NCBI GenBank assembly: GCA_028564705.1
Contig: JAPXFQ010001003.1
Location: 811,001 to 875,000, forward strand
Length of the DNA stretch: 64,000 nucleotides
Reading direction: 5' to 3'
From: Apricaphanius iberus
Lineage: Eukaryota > Chordata > Actinopteri > Cyprinodontiformes > Aphaniidae
Shown here: positions 46,001-59,000 of the stretch, piece after piece
How positions within the stretch are numbered: position 1 is the stretch's first letter
Layout of the letters: the number at the start of each line of letters is the position of its first letter
Translations under genes and position numbers: made by a program
Notes under the pieces: model-generated
What the model was told of the DNA's origin: nothing
The model's database searches: none
Seen by the model: the letters and a program-made list of their open reading frames with translations, nothing else

Positions 46001-47074
46001 CCGGCCCTGAAGCTGCTGCTGCTCGCCAAGCTGAGCCGCCATGCGGGATTCGGTTTCCAGCCTGCGTCGCACGGGGAGGTTTCTCAGCACCGGCATGTCG
46101 GGAGAAAGGTGTGGTGGGGAGTAAGGAGGATAACCTCTGACAGCATGAAGCTGATCAGTCAGACTGTGGGTGGAGTCATGTTCCTGGGGGGATCTGTCCA
46201 CACCCAGGCTAGTCTTTTCATCAGGGCTCCGGGAGGTGCCGTCTTTGCTTGGTTCCTCAGTGAACCCAGCGGCGTGCTCCTCCGCCGTCAGCTCCTCCGA
46301 GGAGCCTCCAGCTTCGCTGCCCCTTCGTCTCCTCCTGCGTGGCTCCTTCTCCTCCACCACTGTGACCAGCCTTCCTGGAAGCTTCCGCAGGACCTTTGCT
46401 GATGGGGAATCGTCCACCAGGCCCCGGAGCACCTCGCCATCCGCCGTCTGCCGCTTACGAGGCGATCTGGAACTCGTGGAGGGAGGAGACATGTGACCGT
46501 CATCGTCTTTGGTCAGATGTTCCGCCCCAAAGCTGGAATCTAAGGAAGACTCTGAAATTCTCCTTTCTTTCCCCTCTTCCTTCTCGTCTCGGGCCGCTTT
46601 GGAGTCTTTGCAGTCAGTCTCTCCGGCGCCGTGAAGCTTCCCTGCGGGAGGAGAGCTGGTAGAAGGGGAACGGCTTGGTTGAATCCTTGTTTTCACACTC
46701 TGGTGATCTCTGGCAGGAGACGAGCCTTGCACAGACCTGGAGTCTTGAAACCTGGACGGCGTGGAGGTTTTAGCGGGGGCGGAGTCTTTGGCGGCTCCTC
46801 GTCCTCTCAGACCGCCGCGTAGTCTTTCAGGCGCGTCCCTCGGCGGCTCCGGTTCGGTTTCTGGCGAGGCTCCACGAAGTCGGCCGCTGGTCCTCGTGGA
46901 GGTCAGGGTCTTGTCCTTGGGCTTACGACCGCGGCGGGCGGGAGGGTGCTGAGTCGGCTCTGAAGAAACCGTTGTTGACAGGAAGTCATTGTCGTCTTCA
47001 TCAGATGAAGGGTGGAGCATTAGTCCCTCTTCCTTAGCTTGGTCCAGGCCCTTTCTGGCAGCTTCCACCTGCTC
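43094..47074 (-). CDS. srcap: srcap last exon: 1326-residue C-terminal tail with AT hooks
   Basis: One uninterrupted exon of 3981 nt, starting [16 protein letters not shown] after a TTTTAG acceptor and ending NQQRNKT-stop. It holds three AT-hook-type motifs, [10 protein letters not shown] (about 46910-46940), KRKRGRPPK (45902-45937) and KRKRGRPRK (45798-45833), which bind AT-rich minor grooves. [18 protein letters not shown] (about 46346-46400) and [14 protein letters not shown] (about 43510-43550) are SRCAP signatures. Between the hooks and the C terminus lies a Thr/Ala/Pro/Glu-rich region, then a Ser/Arg-rich tail. Many antisense and shifted frames across it are shadows. Confidence 0.97.
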   Translation of the reverse strand, partial: EQVEAARKGLDQAKEEGLMLHPSSDEDDNDFLSTTVSSEPTQHPPARRGRKPKDKTLTSTRTSGRLRGASPETEPEPPRDAPERLRGGLRGRGAAKDSAPAKTSTPSRFQDSRSVQGSSPARDHQSVKTRIQPSRSPSTSSPPAGKLHGAGETDCKDSKAARDEKEEGKERRISESSLDSSFGAEHLTKDDDGHMSPPSTSSRSPRKRQTADGEVLRGLVDDSPSAKVLRKLPGRLVTVVEEKEPRRRRRRGSEAGGSSEELTAEEHAAGFTEEPSKDGTSRSPDEKTSLGVDRSPQEHDSTHSLTDQLHAVRGYPPYSPPHLSPDMPVLRNLPVRRRLETESRMAAQLGEQQQLQGRGRGAPQTKKSDTDSNVNCLVTPLKRKRGRPPKNPAALAEPRVTPSPSSEDKNPPLSPKRKRGRPRKDSTAAPDTVREAQSTNLPKADTRIPPQTPAATPPNTGEVVSEPTRAKETQVEASRSAPPSVSEKAEEYMLDRASVETPTEEAPLPDAPVQSPLPSSPSLHVTSPTSARPPLEDAASPATSEPNSPPVPTTVASTEADDAAALKATPPPATAVQTLEPSSDPDLTQMIATTEELHTAATTAASQDLLQDSAAATEPTATFTPHEAQTETETASETLPDTTPTVNASQSNSTTLEENEQTSSANSDTYDETCATAPPPAEDNTLSEREVPAVSIQSASTPPPPTETAAEAEMEPKAETSAETYSPPTECASAAASPSTTATVAETTVEIPASVTSLAENSLEITSASSPEKTLSDMGEVPLSAATFVSSPPVSTTQTTTVPSPGEEPPVSTNASEEAPTETCLQTDAATDASEESAGVKETKGNCDVEVGADALKDEAESSKEESVCESLPKRRKIETSSDSGKEQGEPKSAPEQEAAEDQKLSKQKRSLSRESSQESVCSSSRSSGSSSSTLTRRAHHKKTYENRHPAKRRRVDASEGGTEEKVDEEEGETNKEAVTAPSRRRRSRSSSSSSDSDSSESRKRMTRSAKCRLQDQQKEVGDKEGKGVKATRSTERSASNNTTASTGGESGSDTSSVRITRKSAGSQPSQDSKAQTNSAPLLPPEPEVLGKRCSALNAAAKLLAMKGRVDTPGHTTRRDSGAKAASSPDKNQKPKVPASPQSNAMNPNNKNKSGKSSTPDQTSRPASRSTRQCPGQLVPPLELEYKRPRAEEKDGKKSSRGKEEGHSACSSMSSDGEGDCGGRSSRSRSSSNSSSQRTRSISSQNTERRGSRAASSGSERDSDRRRERRKERRRSQRHPQESTSSSGTEGMPNRVLRSVAALAAVQARSPAASTRSSSNQQRNKT

Positions 47075-50000
47075 CTAAAACCCAACAGCAGAATTCAACA
47101 TTTATGTTTCCATTTCATCAAATATAGATCGAACTTTTCTAATTCCTCATGTTATTTGAAGCCATTGCTTCAAGCAGTCAAACTTATATAAATATATTGG
47201 GTGATAGATTTCAAGTGTATATTTCTGGTATTTTATTAATTATGACTTCCAGCTAATGAAAGGTTACAGGTCATTTTCTCATAAAATATAGTAAAAATAA
47301 AATAACTGGCATGTTTTGGCCTTTCCATCATGTATGGTAAGACCATGGTTTCATTGTCAAAAAAGGCCCCTACTGAATAGCCGACTTTTCACAGAAAGCT
47401 GAACCCAGGAAAATTGAGTGGAAGGAAAACATCTGTCTTGAGCTTCCTTGGCGCTCTCAGAGTACTTTTCTAGTTTTCCATCTGCTGAGCCTGTTGTTCC
47501 ATTCAGTGATAGAGAGGTGTTAGTTTCATACATTTTTATTGGAAAGAAAATATTTAATTGCGTGTTTCTCATGCTTAGTTTTGTTATTTTGTAAATATGT
47601 TACTTTTGATCAATTTAGTCTTTACCATACCAGAATTTTATCATAGTAATTTTGTTGGTTTGATGACATCATGTTTAAAAACTTCATCAAATGTTCAGAT
47701 TAAATAGTTACTCTATACTGAGGTATCCTTTTAATTAAATACATTTTTACTCTAGTAAAACTTTTGGCTACTCTACCCACCTCTGCCCTCAGATCACTGA
47801 TACAGTAGTTCTGTTACTGCTGCAAACGTTGGAATTTGCCTCCATGCTTCGCATTTTGACGCATGCGAGGTGCGACTCGTGACTAGTGTTGCGAGATTTG
47901 ACGTTCCCCCATATTAGGGTTTTAGTTGGGCTTTTGTCTGAAAGGCCCCATGAAAATCTGGCACTCTTGAAAAAAAACTGCGCTCATTGTAACATTAATC
48001 TGACAAAATACAGCAAGTTCAGTTCACCTTTGCCAAAAAGTATGAACGAGTTCATGAACGATCGTTCAATGAACTGGTTCAGGCTCAACATTCTCCTCCA
48101 TCACACTGACCTTTGACATATCCTCCTCCATGACACAATCATAACCCAGCTTTTCCCCTGCACCCTAGGGATTTCCATATTACAGATGCATTGAGCAACT
48201 ATTCGTTTAGCAGAGGAGTTGGGTGATTATCAGCATGATCGGCCAAACGTCTGGTCTAATTTCTGCTCAGTGAACCTCCCATACCCTAAGCTTCATCAGG
48301 GTGCACTGACACTTAACGGTGAGATGTTTCAGGTATCAGGGAAGAGTCTAAAAATGAAGTTAGAGGGAACAGAGTGATACCGTTTAAGAGCATGTTAAAC
48401 ATTTACTCAGGCTGTGAGAACAGGCAGATAAAAGACATTGGCTGATCAAAAAACAGGATTTTTACAGTTTCCATTTGGTTCTTCATAATTCACCAGATTC
48501 TGATCACCAGATGAATTATCCGTCCAACTCCAGTTTATAAAGTTCCCAAATTAAATCCATGACTCAATAAAGATAAATCCCTCAGCATTGAAGAGTTAAA
48601 ATCCTGACAGAGAGAAGGAATATGATGAATTCATAAGAAAATATTTATTATTCTGCTATTTCTGCCCTGTATAAATCTCTCTAATGGTTTCCTCATGATT
48701 CTTCAGTAAAACATGATGGTAGAATTTAAGGCGTAAGGTTACCTCAGCCTGCTTCAGCTCTTCTTTGCAGACATCTTCCAAAGAAGCTTCCAGGAAGTTC
48801 ATGGCATAACGTTCAATAGGAGTGAGCTGCAGATGAGAAGGAAAGATGTGAGGGGAGAGCCAAACGGAACAACATTGTCACACTGACTGTCTAAGATAGA
48901 AACTAGATCAATGTGTTGAATCCAGGAACTGCTTCATTTTACCTGTTCCACCAGAGCAGCGATTTCCTGCTCTGCCTTGGACAGCTCCTCTACCTCCTCC
49001 TGTTCGCCCCCATCGTCCAGCGGGATGTTCTCGTTGAACTCAGCCAGCTCAGCCACCTGCTCTGCTTTGGCCTGAGAGGCGGCCACGATGTCCTCCTCGT
49101 CCTCAGCTCGACACAACGCCTGGACCGTTCATAAAGCAACGGCATGAGTCAGGCAGCACAAGGATGAGGATCTAGGGTCTTGCTGGAAGGACGAGAACCT
49201 AATCCTAGTTCAGTTTGAGTTTCTAACCTGCTCCAGAATGGTGGTGCTCTGTTTGTTAACACCTTCCTCTTCCTCAGCCTGAGGCACAGTCAGCTCCACA
49301 GCCACCTCCCTCTTCTCCCCGTCATTGACATCAAACAGCTCCCTGATTGTTTGCTGAAAGAAAGAAAACCATTACACACATTTAGCTCATAAAATACTTA
49401 CCTTCTCATCAACACTTTCCCCAAACATGATCTGAATTAGTGGATGGACGTTGGTACCTCTTTGAAGAAGGCAGTGGTGAAGTTTCCTCCCTCGATTGCC
49501 ATATCTCCCAGCATCCTCTTCTGGTTGGCTTTCTTCAAAATGTTTTCCTCGACCGTTCGCTCACTGATCAGTCTGAAAAAGCAGAGGAAAGAAAGCTGTT
49601 ACAATCACAGTGGAAACAATTTAGATCGTTAGTGAAGATACTGATGTATGTTTGGGGAAAAATAGTAAATGTGCAAGTTTATCAGACAAATATTAAAAAA
49701 GAAGCTTTTTCTTCTTAAGAAAAATAACTAAAATCTTCGACCAGATTGTGTTCTGGTTAAACTCATTCCAGAAATGAAATGTGATACAAAAACACAACAG
49801 TACAGGATCTCTCAACCTACAGTGGAACATGGTGGTGGCGACATCATGATCTGGTTTTCCGTCAAGATGATTGTTGCCGAGAACAGCTCCAACTATAAGC
49901 AGCTACTTTTTCTCATGTTGGGAACCACGCAGCCTGTAATCCGGTGCAGTTTATTTATGTTTTTTTACAGCTAACAGCCACTAGAGGGCCTCATTGATCT

Positions 50001-53000
50001 ATGGCTGTTTACGTCCTTCACCAAAGGATTCTGGGTGTTTTTCGATGACCAGGCACCTCGCCTTGATGCCTTGGTCCTGCCCCGGTTGCCTAGGAGATAC
50101 GTCATCGTGGACCGCCAAGGCGTGTTCCAATGTTCATGTGCTACGGAGGAATCTCTCCGTACACATTTGATTTAACCGATATATACACAGTTTAAAAAAG
50201 TTAAAAGCTCATAATACATTTCCTGTCCCATGGCTGAAGTAATGTTACTACGATATTATGCCACTCCAACGGGCGGGGCGTAAACAGAGCACGTAAGCCG
50301 GCAGCCGCGGTCACGTGAGGCAAGTCTGTTCCATTTAACCATTTTCTTTGACCAAGGAAGATGAGTGTCTTTGTAAGGCGACAGGCACCTTGACATTGAA
50401 AAACACCCACTGTGCCTTTAAGAAGACAGGAAAGGAGAAAGAGAGGAGGAAGTTTGCGCAAACAGTAAAAGCAAACGTAGAACAGCAAAACATTACGAAA
50501 GCGGGGCAGTTTGCGAAACCAAGTTTTCATACACAAACCCTCATTATGGAAAACAAACGAAGAAATACATATGATGTCACTTTTAAGTTAAAGGCAGTTG
50601 ATCCGGCTTTTAAAGAAGAAAATAAGAGCGCCAGTGGCTTCATGTACCGTTAGCAGCACTGAATCAATGGTGAGATGTTGGCTACGGCACCATGAAAAAC
50701 TCTCAATGCAATAAGACGAAAAAAAACTTTCAGAGGTAATAAAAGCGGATGGCCCGAACTTGAAGTCTTTCTTGAAGACACACAGAGAGAGGACGTCCGA
50801 GGACTACTCCCCCGTGCTAAAATGTTAATAAAATCGTCGATTCCCCGAACACCGATCACTTTCCCTACAATCCCCTCAGGACAAACCCTTAAATATGTAA
50901 ATTAAACATTAAAACAGCTGCAGCTTTTATTGTGTGGCTTGTATTTGTACATATTTGTGTTTTTCCCTAAAATAGGGTGTGGCGGCTTATAATCAGGTGT
51001 GCTTTATATTCCAGAAAATAAAAAGTAATAATGTTGAAATAATGATAGATTGTGCAATACATGAATAAACAATGAAAAACAGTTCCTGTCTTACTGCTGT
51101 GGGTTTATCGCAAACATAAACCCCAGATAACAAGAAGTCAATTCAGCTACTGGAAAAAAAAAGGTAATAAAATTCATTATATTCATGTCTGGGGGGGGGG
51201 GACATCCAGTTTTATTACTAGATCTAGTTGATCCACTGGGACAAAGAAGTTGAAAACAGCCACCAACTAGTGGTCATACTTGTAATTTTACAATAAAAAT
51301 CCCCATCATCATCAATTGTTCTATTCAAATTCTAAGAAAATAAAACAAACAAAAAATACAATCGATATACTCCTTTTGAATACTAGTACATAAAATATTG
51401 GGATATATTGCTGTATTGATATTTTCATACATGCCTAATGTCTGGCGTTTTAGATCACCTCACCACCAGTTCTGAACCCATTAATCCGATATTAAACCAG
51501 TGTCCCTGAAAATGTTACAGGCACAGAGAGCCTGAATCCCTGGTACTTCAATAATTATCTAAAATACATTGCAGTTTAAATATTTCCTCCTAAAATTATA
51601 TAATTAGTATAGATTGTGGTGCCCTAATAAAGAATATTTTTTTCAGCATCTCTGAGTTCTAATTTTGGATAACAGAACCAAACCAGCATCCAGAGCCAAT
51701 TTAGACAGATACAGAGGTGAACCAGAGATCTCACAATCATAGATTTGGAGAACTGCTGCAAGGCAGAGAGGGGGAATATTAGAAAAACTCTGGGATGCTG
51801 ACAGACTGATATCAAAGGCTTGTTTTTTTCTTAGAACAGGCTTTTTGAGGACCATTGGTCATAATTAAATGGAGCACCTGTAGATGTGGACGTCCCGGGT
51901 CTGACCGATTCTGTGGCAGCGGTCTTGCGCCTGAGCATCCATGGTGGGATTCCAGTCGCTGTCGTAGAAAACCACAGTATCAGCCCCGGTCAGGTTGACC
52001 CCGACACCCCCGCTGCGAGTTGACAAAATGAAGCAAAAGATGCGTCTGTCTGCATTGAAGCGCTCCATGAGGGCCTGCAGGAGAGAAGGTGTGCAAACAG
52101 TACGGCTCAGACGTCAAACTTATCTATACGATTTTGCTCCTCACAGCTAAAGACCAGGGAAACAGAGAGGAGTTTCTAAAAGACATTTAAATGTTCTACA
52201 CTCTTAGTAATACAATGTTAAAATCAACGTAAAGATAAACAGGAAGACAATGAAGAGATTTTCAAGACTTGAGTTATGCGTTAGAAAAATCTCTGAATAC
52301 TCCGGGTGAATACTCCGGATGATCGATCTAACCCGCCGTGTTTGGAGCAACAGCGGTTCAGAAACATTTCCCACACCTGTCTCTGCTCCACGCGGGTGCT
52401 GCCGTCTAGACGGAGGTAGATGTGTCCGTGATAGTTGAGGAACTGCTCGAGCACGTCCAACATGCGCGTCATCTGGGTGAAGATCAGCACCCGGTGGCCT
52501 CCTGACTTCAGCTTTCGCAGCAGAGTGTGGAGAGTCTGAAGCTTGCCTGAATGCAGAAAACACGCACGGTTAACCAAAGAGAATAATAAAAAGTTATCTG
52601 CAGCATCTAAAAAGGCACACAACAAGGTGGGGTCCTCGACTTATCGTTGTAAAAGATGACAGGGTGAATGTTTGCAAGAACTTTTCAGTCATACGTGATA
52701 TCTTTGTGACCCAGGAAGAGGTAACATTCATGAGCATCCCTCTTCTCAGCTTCCAACCCTTTATTAATATGTTATTTTGCCAAACTGAGCAGTACTATAT
52801 GGTTTAATTCTACAGATCAGGCAAGTATTCATTTTTATTAAAACAAAAATAAAGATTTCCTATAAAAATATATTTTACACAGAAATCTTAGCAGCAGATT
52901 AAAAACCAAACACTGGAAGACATTTTTATGGACTGGCTTTTAGCACATGCTGACGTAAACATTTTAATTTAATCCGTTTTTCTTGTCTTATTGCTTTAGT

Positions 53001-56000
53001 TTTTTTATGTTCTTTATTTGTTCAATTGCATTGTTGTATCAATGTATTAGTTTCTTATTAGTTGCATTTTAGCTGGTAAAGCACTTTGTGCAACGTGAGT
53101 TGTTAGAAATTAGAAAAAATATCAGAGCAGCAATATAAATGTGACTAAATGTTCCAATGTGTAATTTATCTGGATCTGTATCTATTAAGCCTCAATGATA
53201 ACAGCCAGGGGCAGGCTGGGGTTAAAATTCAGCCATGGAGCTCGGTAAGAAGAAGTTTAGGGAAAAACTTTAAGGGAAAAACTGCCCCACTTTATTCTTT
53301 ATTTGAGGAATATTTAAAATTCCTCTACCTACTCAGACTAATGTAACTGAATCAAAACAAACGTGTAATTAAAAATACACCAGACAAGGATACAAACCCA
53401 CAGTTTATGATAACGTGAGAGGTTTGTTGTTCTACTGTTATTTTCTAGCTGATGAACCAGTTGGAGATCAACTATACTGTAAACACTAGGGATGCACCAA
53501 TACTGATACTGGTATCGGGGCTGATATTGTTCTTATGTACTCTATCAGAGTCTGTTGAAGGTAATCAATACCATAAACCGATACATAAAATGTTTAAACT
53601 CTGCAATAATTTCAAACAATTTGTTTATTTTTCACTTGAAATTTTAGCCTTCTTATAATTTTTCTTATTTTTTATATTCTATATTAAACTCTATACAATG
53701 TCACTGGAACCCTGTTCAAACACAGATACATAACATATTGTAAGAGAGAGAGAGAGACTTTTCTGTGGCTGATTTTGGAGAGTCAAAAATTGAGAAAATC
53801 TCCATTGGTCTGAGCCTGTCTGACCGTACTTTGTTTTATGCAGCAATCTCCAGATCAAATAAGTAAAATGAGTATGCAATCAGCTGCTCTAAAGGGTGAC
53901 GGACGGTAGAGATAAGCAAAGGTGTGCCGCTTCCATAAAAGAAGAACAGTGCTACATTTGAAATACAAATTAAACATTCTTAAAAATCGATATCCCTATG
54001 ATCATTGTGGGTGAGCTGCAGAGATCCACTGCTCAGGTGAGAGAATCTGTTTATAGGACAGAAATGGGTCATACAACTCCACCACTCTAGTCCTTATGGT
54101 GGTGGCAGCATCATGCTATCAGGATTGGTTTCTTCAGCAAGAACTGAGAAACAGGTGAGAGCTAACAGGACACTGGCTGGAGGCTTCACCATACTTCAGA
54201 CTGGAGTGAGGATCTAGCCTCCACTATCCTAAACCTAAACATATAGCCAGAGCTACACTGGAAGGGTTTAGATCAACACACATTCACATGTTGGAATGGC
54301 CCAGTCAAAGTCCACACCTTAACACAACTTGGAATCCACTGCAAACCAAAGAGACCCTCCATCTGTTCGGACTGATCTTGAACAGAACAAGAGGTTCTAC
54401 AACGTGTTGATAGAAGGAAGCGGACTACAAATGCACACCACTCTGTCTTTAAGTTTATTCAAACAATCAAAACGCGTTGGTGTGTTTGTAATGTAATGTG
54501 GGAAGGTCTAAGTTTCTTTCATGGATCATTGTTATTCAGCTCTGACTGAGCCAATGTCTTAAAAACAGAATGTTTTCCCTGTTTGTACCCGTTCCATCAC
54601 TCACCACAATCATACTGTATGAGCCTCAGGTCAGGAAACTGAGTCCTCATGTTGCAGTGGATGCGGTGGAGGCTGCGCGTTAGTGGAGCGACCTGAGCCG
54701 ACAGCGTGGAGGAGAAGACTGCCTGCTTGTGGCTCAGAGACGGAGGAGGATGGCAGCAGTGCATGGAGATCCGAGGGGCTTCCACGGGAGGGATAGCGAA
54801 CACAAACCTAAACGCAGAAACGAGGTTAAAAAACAAGCCTCGCTCCTAAATTAAGCTCGTACGGGTCCAATAACGCCTACCTGTCAATTATATCAGTGAG
54901 GAGCTCCAGCCTTTCATCGGGGATGTGGATGGCTTCTCTTAAAGCAGGGCTCTGAAACCAGTAGTTCTGCTTATCCTGCTGCTGCGCGAACAGACAGCTG
55001 CTGTGGCCCGAGCGGCTCCACTCCCCCTCTGCCTTTAGGGCCGCCAGAGACGGATGTGGGCCGGGGAGGAAAGTCAGGAAGTCCAAGACCTCGCGGCCGA
55101 AGACCGGCGCGGCCCCACAGTGGCGCTCATTGACTCGGAAGATGAAGTCGAAACGGCTATCTCGCTGCCGTTTGATCTCATCTGCCAACCATGACTGTTA
55201 AAACCACAGAAATTCAGATGAGAATCAAATTGCAGTAAATGACCAAAACGCTTCTCTAGCAACGAGCAGCATGGGGAAAGCAATCCTCAGAAGAAGCTGC
55301 TCACCACGTGGAAAGGCGAGCGTAGAGGAGGGCGAGGTGCCCTTCTGCGTGGGGGGTTGGTCTTTGAGCTCCCACTGGGCTTCGACTTGGTGGCAGCTGG
55401 TGGTTGGTTGGTGCCACTGCTGCTGCTGTTGTCTCGAGGTGCTGCTGAAGGTTTAGCCACAGACGGCGAGGCGGCCGGCAGACCTGAAGCTGAGGAGAGA
55501 ATGAAGGTAGAAAGAACACTCAACAAGCCTGTTGTGAACAAGTCCAGTTTGGGATATGAAGACACTTTCACAGCAGCTCACAAACACCACAACTCCCCTC
55601 TACCATGGATTATATTAGGATATTTAATCTCTAAAAAACATAGTAGTAGTGCTTCATTGTGAAGGGGATAAAAGTGAAAACACAAATTCCACTTTATTTG
55701 TCTGGCGGATAAAATATACATTCAGGCTGCCTGAACTTTACTGTACTTTATAAAGCCAAATTTTGCTGCAAATACACATAAGAATCTGTAGGTTACGTCT
55801 CTAACAACTTTAAATATCTGCAGATTTTTGCCCTTAATTGCACAACAACTGGACTCAGTCAGACTGAATGGTGCAGCATCAGTCAGTATCCAAAGGAACG
55901 TGGCTTAATCTGACCCTTGCATTGTAGCTCTGGCTGTTTGTTCGAAGTCATTGTCCTGCTGGAGGATGAAGCTCTGAACCGTCTCAAAGTCTTTTGCAGC

Positions 56001-59000
56001 CTCTAACAGTATTTATTTCCACTACTGCCCTGGGTTTAGCTTCATCTTCCCATTAACTTTAACTGGCTTCCATGTGCCACTGGGTGAAAAGCAGCCGCCA
56101 CAGCATGATGCTGCCACTACCATGTGTCACAGTGCAGTTTTATGCTGGCCGTGGTGTCTTACAGTAAACTATAGATTGTAGGAATGCAACGATGGCACTT
56201 TTTTCACCGATACGATACCCATTCTTGGATTTGAGTACTTGTAGATACTGAGTACCGATACTTCTACCACAACCAAAAAAATGCAATGAATTGGAAGATT
56301 TTTATTCTCTTCTCTGCTTGTTACAACACATGATTGTGAATTAGATAAAAAATAAAATATTGATAAAAATGAACAAAAAACTAGAATTTCAAGTGAAAAC
56401 TTTTCTGTGAAATTACTGCAGAGTTTACAAATTTTAACGGTTCATGGTATTGGTTAACTTTAACCGATGCAGTACAAAAGAACGTATTGCCGATACCCAG
56501 TATCAGTACATCCCTAATAAATTGTACTAAAAAGGACTTTTCTTCAACAGTGATTTTCCTCTTCTCAGTTCCCCATAAAGGCCAGATTTTTTCAGCACAA
56601 ACGTAACATGTGGCTCCTTGCAGCTCCTCCAGAGTTACCAATGGTTGCTGCTTTTCTGATTAATACTCTCAACTTTGTCCCTGACCTCTCTGCAGTGTTC
56701 CTTAGTCTTTATGCTGCTATTGGTGAGTTAACATTCTCTAAGAAATCTTTGTGACCTTCAGGGAACACCTGGATTTAAACAAAGAATTAAATCACACACA
56801 GTGGTGCCAGATTAACTCATTTTGGTGATACTCTGAAGGAAGTCGTTTATACTGGATTGTTTTTACAGGTGTTGGATTAACTAGTTGAAAACATGCATGT
56901 CACACTTTTTTTTGTTGCTTTTTAAAATAACTGTGAACCACATCTTTCTTCTCCGCTTCACAACGACGCACCACTTTGCATGATGTTAATAACATAAAAA
57001 ATCTGGAAAACATAAATTGACTTTTGTGCATCTGTAAAACCTCCCAGAAAGCTGTTAGAAAAGCTGCTACAGGCTTGCAGAGAAGGCAACATTTGCAGGT
57101 AATCTGCATCCATGGAAACGTGTTCTCTCACCTGGCTGCTCTACGCTGACGGGAGGCGGCTGCACTACCTTGAGGACAGGCCGCAGGGTTTGGGGCTGGT
57201 TTGGGGTGGAGCTCGGGTGTCTGAGGGGAGCTATGGTGTAGTGAGCCGTAGCGGGACCAGGACCAGGGGCGCGTGGGGCAATCTGCAGGGGAGCCGTGCT
57301 TCTGGCAGGTGGGGTGTTGGTGTGGGGGTGCAGGGAGGGGGTCGGAGCCTGAGGAGGACGTGGGGAAGGGGCGACTGCCAGTGTGGGCACAGGCCCACCC
57401 TCCTTGCCTGCTGCCTGGCGCACAACAATCTTCACGACCCCTGGGCTGCTCACCATGGTTGAGGGCACTGAAGTTAAATAAACAGGAGGGATCGTGTCCA
57501 AATGGAAACTTGAGGATAACATTTATGCTTTAAATGACAAGCAACTGAACTAAAGTTTGAGCATCTGAGTTTGCCGAGCGGCTGGAGGAGGTCAAAGGTG
57601 GATTACCTTGAGGTGAGGCATTGTGTGGCAGCTTGTTCGAAGCAGGGCCAGCAGCAGGACTGCTGCTTGTCGTCTGGACTGTCAGCTGAGCAGGCTGGCT
57701 GATGATGTGATGCTGGACCCCACTGGACACCAAATGCATCACATTACCTATAGGGAAACGGGGAAAAAACGGCCAAATGAGACCGAATCAAAATTAATAC
57801 AATTAATCTGACCTTTTCTGAAATGAAAATAATTTTTTTTTCAATGTGCTGTATGAACCAACAGTCAACATTGACCTTTTCATCCTCAAATAGTTTTCTG
57901 TACTCCTACTTTAGCCAGAATACACCAGCTTTCTCCAAACATCACACTAGTTTCTCATTATAGGAATGATTGCCAGTTATTAGGAAATGTATCCTGTGAA
58001 AATGGTTATAGGTGGTAAAATACATTCAATGTCAGATATTATTAAAGTTTACATTATTACCTTGAGAAGAGAACAGGTTAATGCTTTCATATCACAGTAA
58101 AGGAGTTCTGATTGTATGGATTATCCGACTCCGCTCATACAGTCCTTAATATTCCCTCCCAAATCCCCCTCACTGGGGTTGGTTTCTGCTTTTTTTAAGT
58201 TTGACCTCTTAAACTGGGCGACTTTGACTCAGCTGGTTGAGAAGTCATTGTAATGGAAAGGTTGGAGGTTTGATTCTGTTTCCTTAGAAGAATGGCAGAA
58301 TGAGGAGTAAATGGCCCATCTCTACCATGGTAGATTTGGGGAGGATGGTTTTACCTTTTTCATTTCAATTCATCTTCGATTTCTCCAATCTCAGATTAGT
58401 TAGCCAGCTATAAATAGTCAAACTTAATTTAGCAATATATAAAAAATTCTTCTTATAGTTTTTAATAAATTGTTAGCAATAATTCTTTCATCATGCAAAT
58501 GTCAAAACAAAATCTGCAACCAAACAAGGTTTAACGGAGGCAAATGTTCTAGAATCGCTCCATGAATCCATTTAAACTGCAGCGTTGCGTAAATATTTGA
58601 GAGGGGTTAGCACCAACAACCTTGAACTGGGCGTGGGCCAGCTGCCGGGACCTGGTGGATCTGAGCTCCAGACAGAGTCAGTTTGTTGCCTTGTAGCTGG
58701 AAGGTGACGGGTTTACTGCCCTGGCTTGATGATATGGGCCGTCCTGCCAAAGAGGCCAGCTGTGCGATGCTCACCACCTCACCGGCTGTGAGAGAAACAT
58801 GAAACACATCTCAGTCAAACTAGTTTTTAGATCAAATTAGAGATTGTATTCTGCTGAATTATTCACTTTGAGACCCCTCTGCTGCAATAAAATACACATT
58901 TACCTTAACACATCTTTACCAGGGGTGCCAATACATATTAGTTTCAGGGAGATTACCTTTCAAACACTTTATCTACTATACTTTACTAGTCAATTCACTC

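Noticed and set aside
43116..46822. Many plus-strand frames opposite the last srcap exon, including a Leu-rich 143-codon frame
   Set aside because: They are antisense shadows of a GC-rich coding exon; the minus-strand frame is uninterrupted for 1326 codons with SRCAP signatures.
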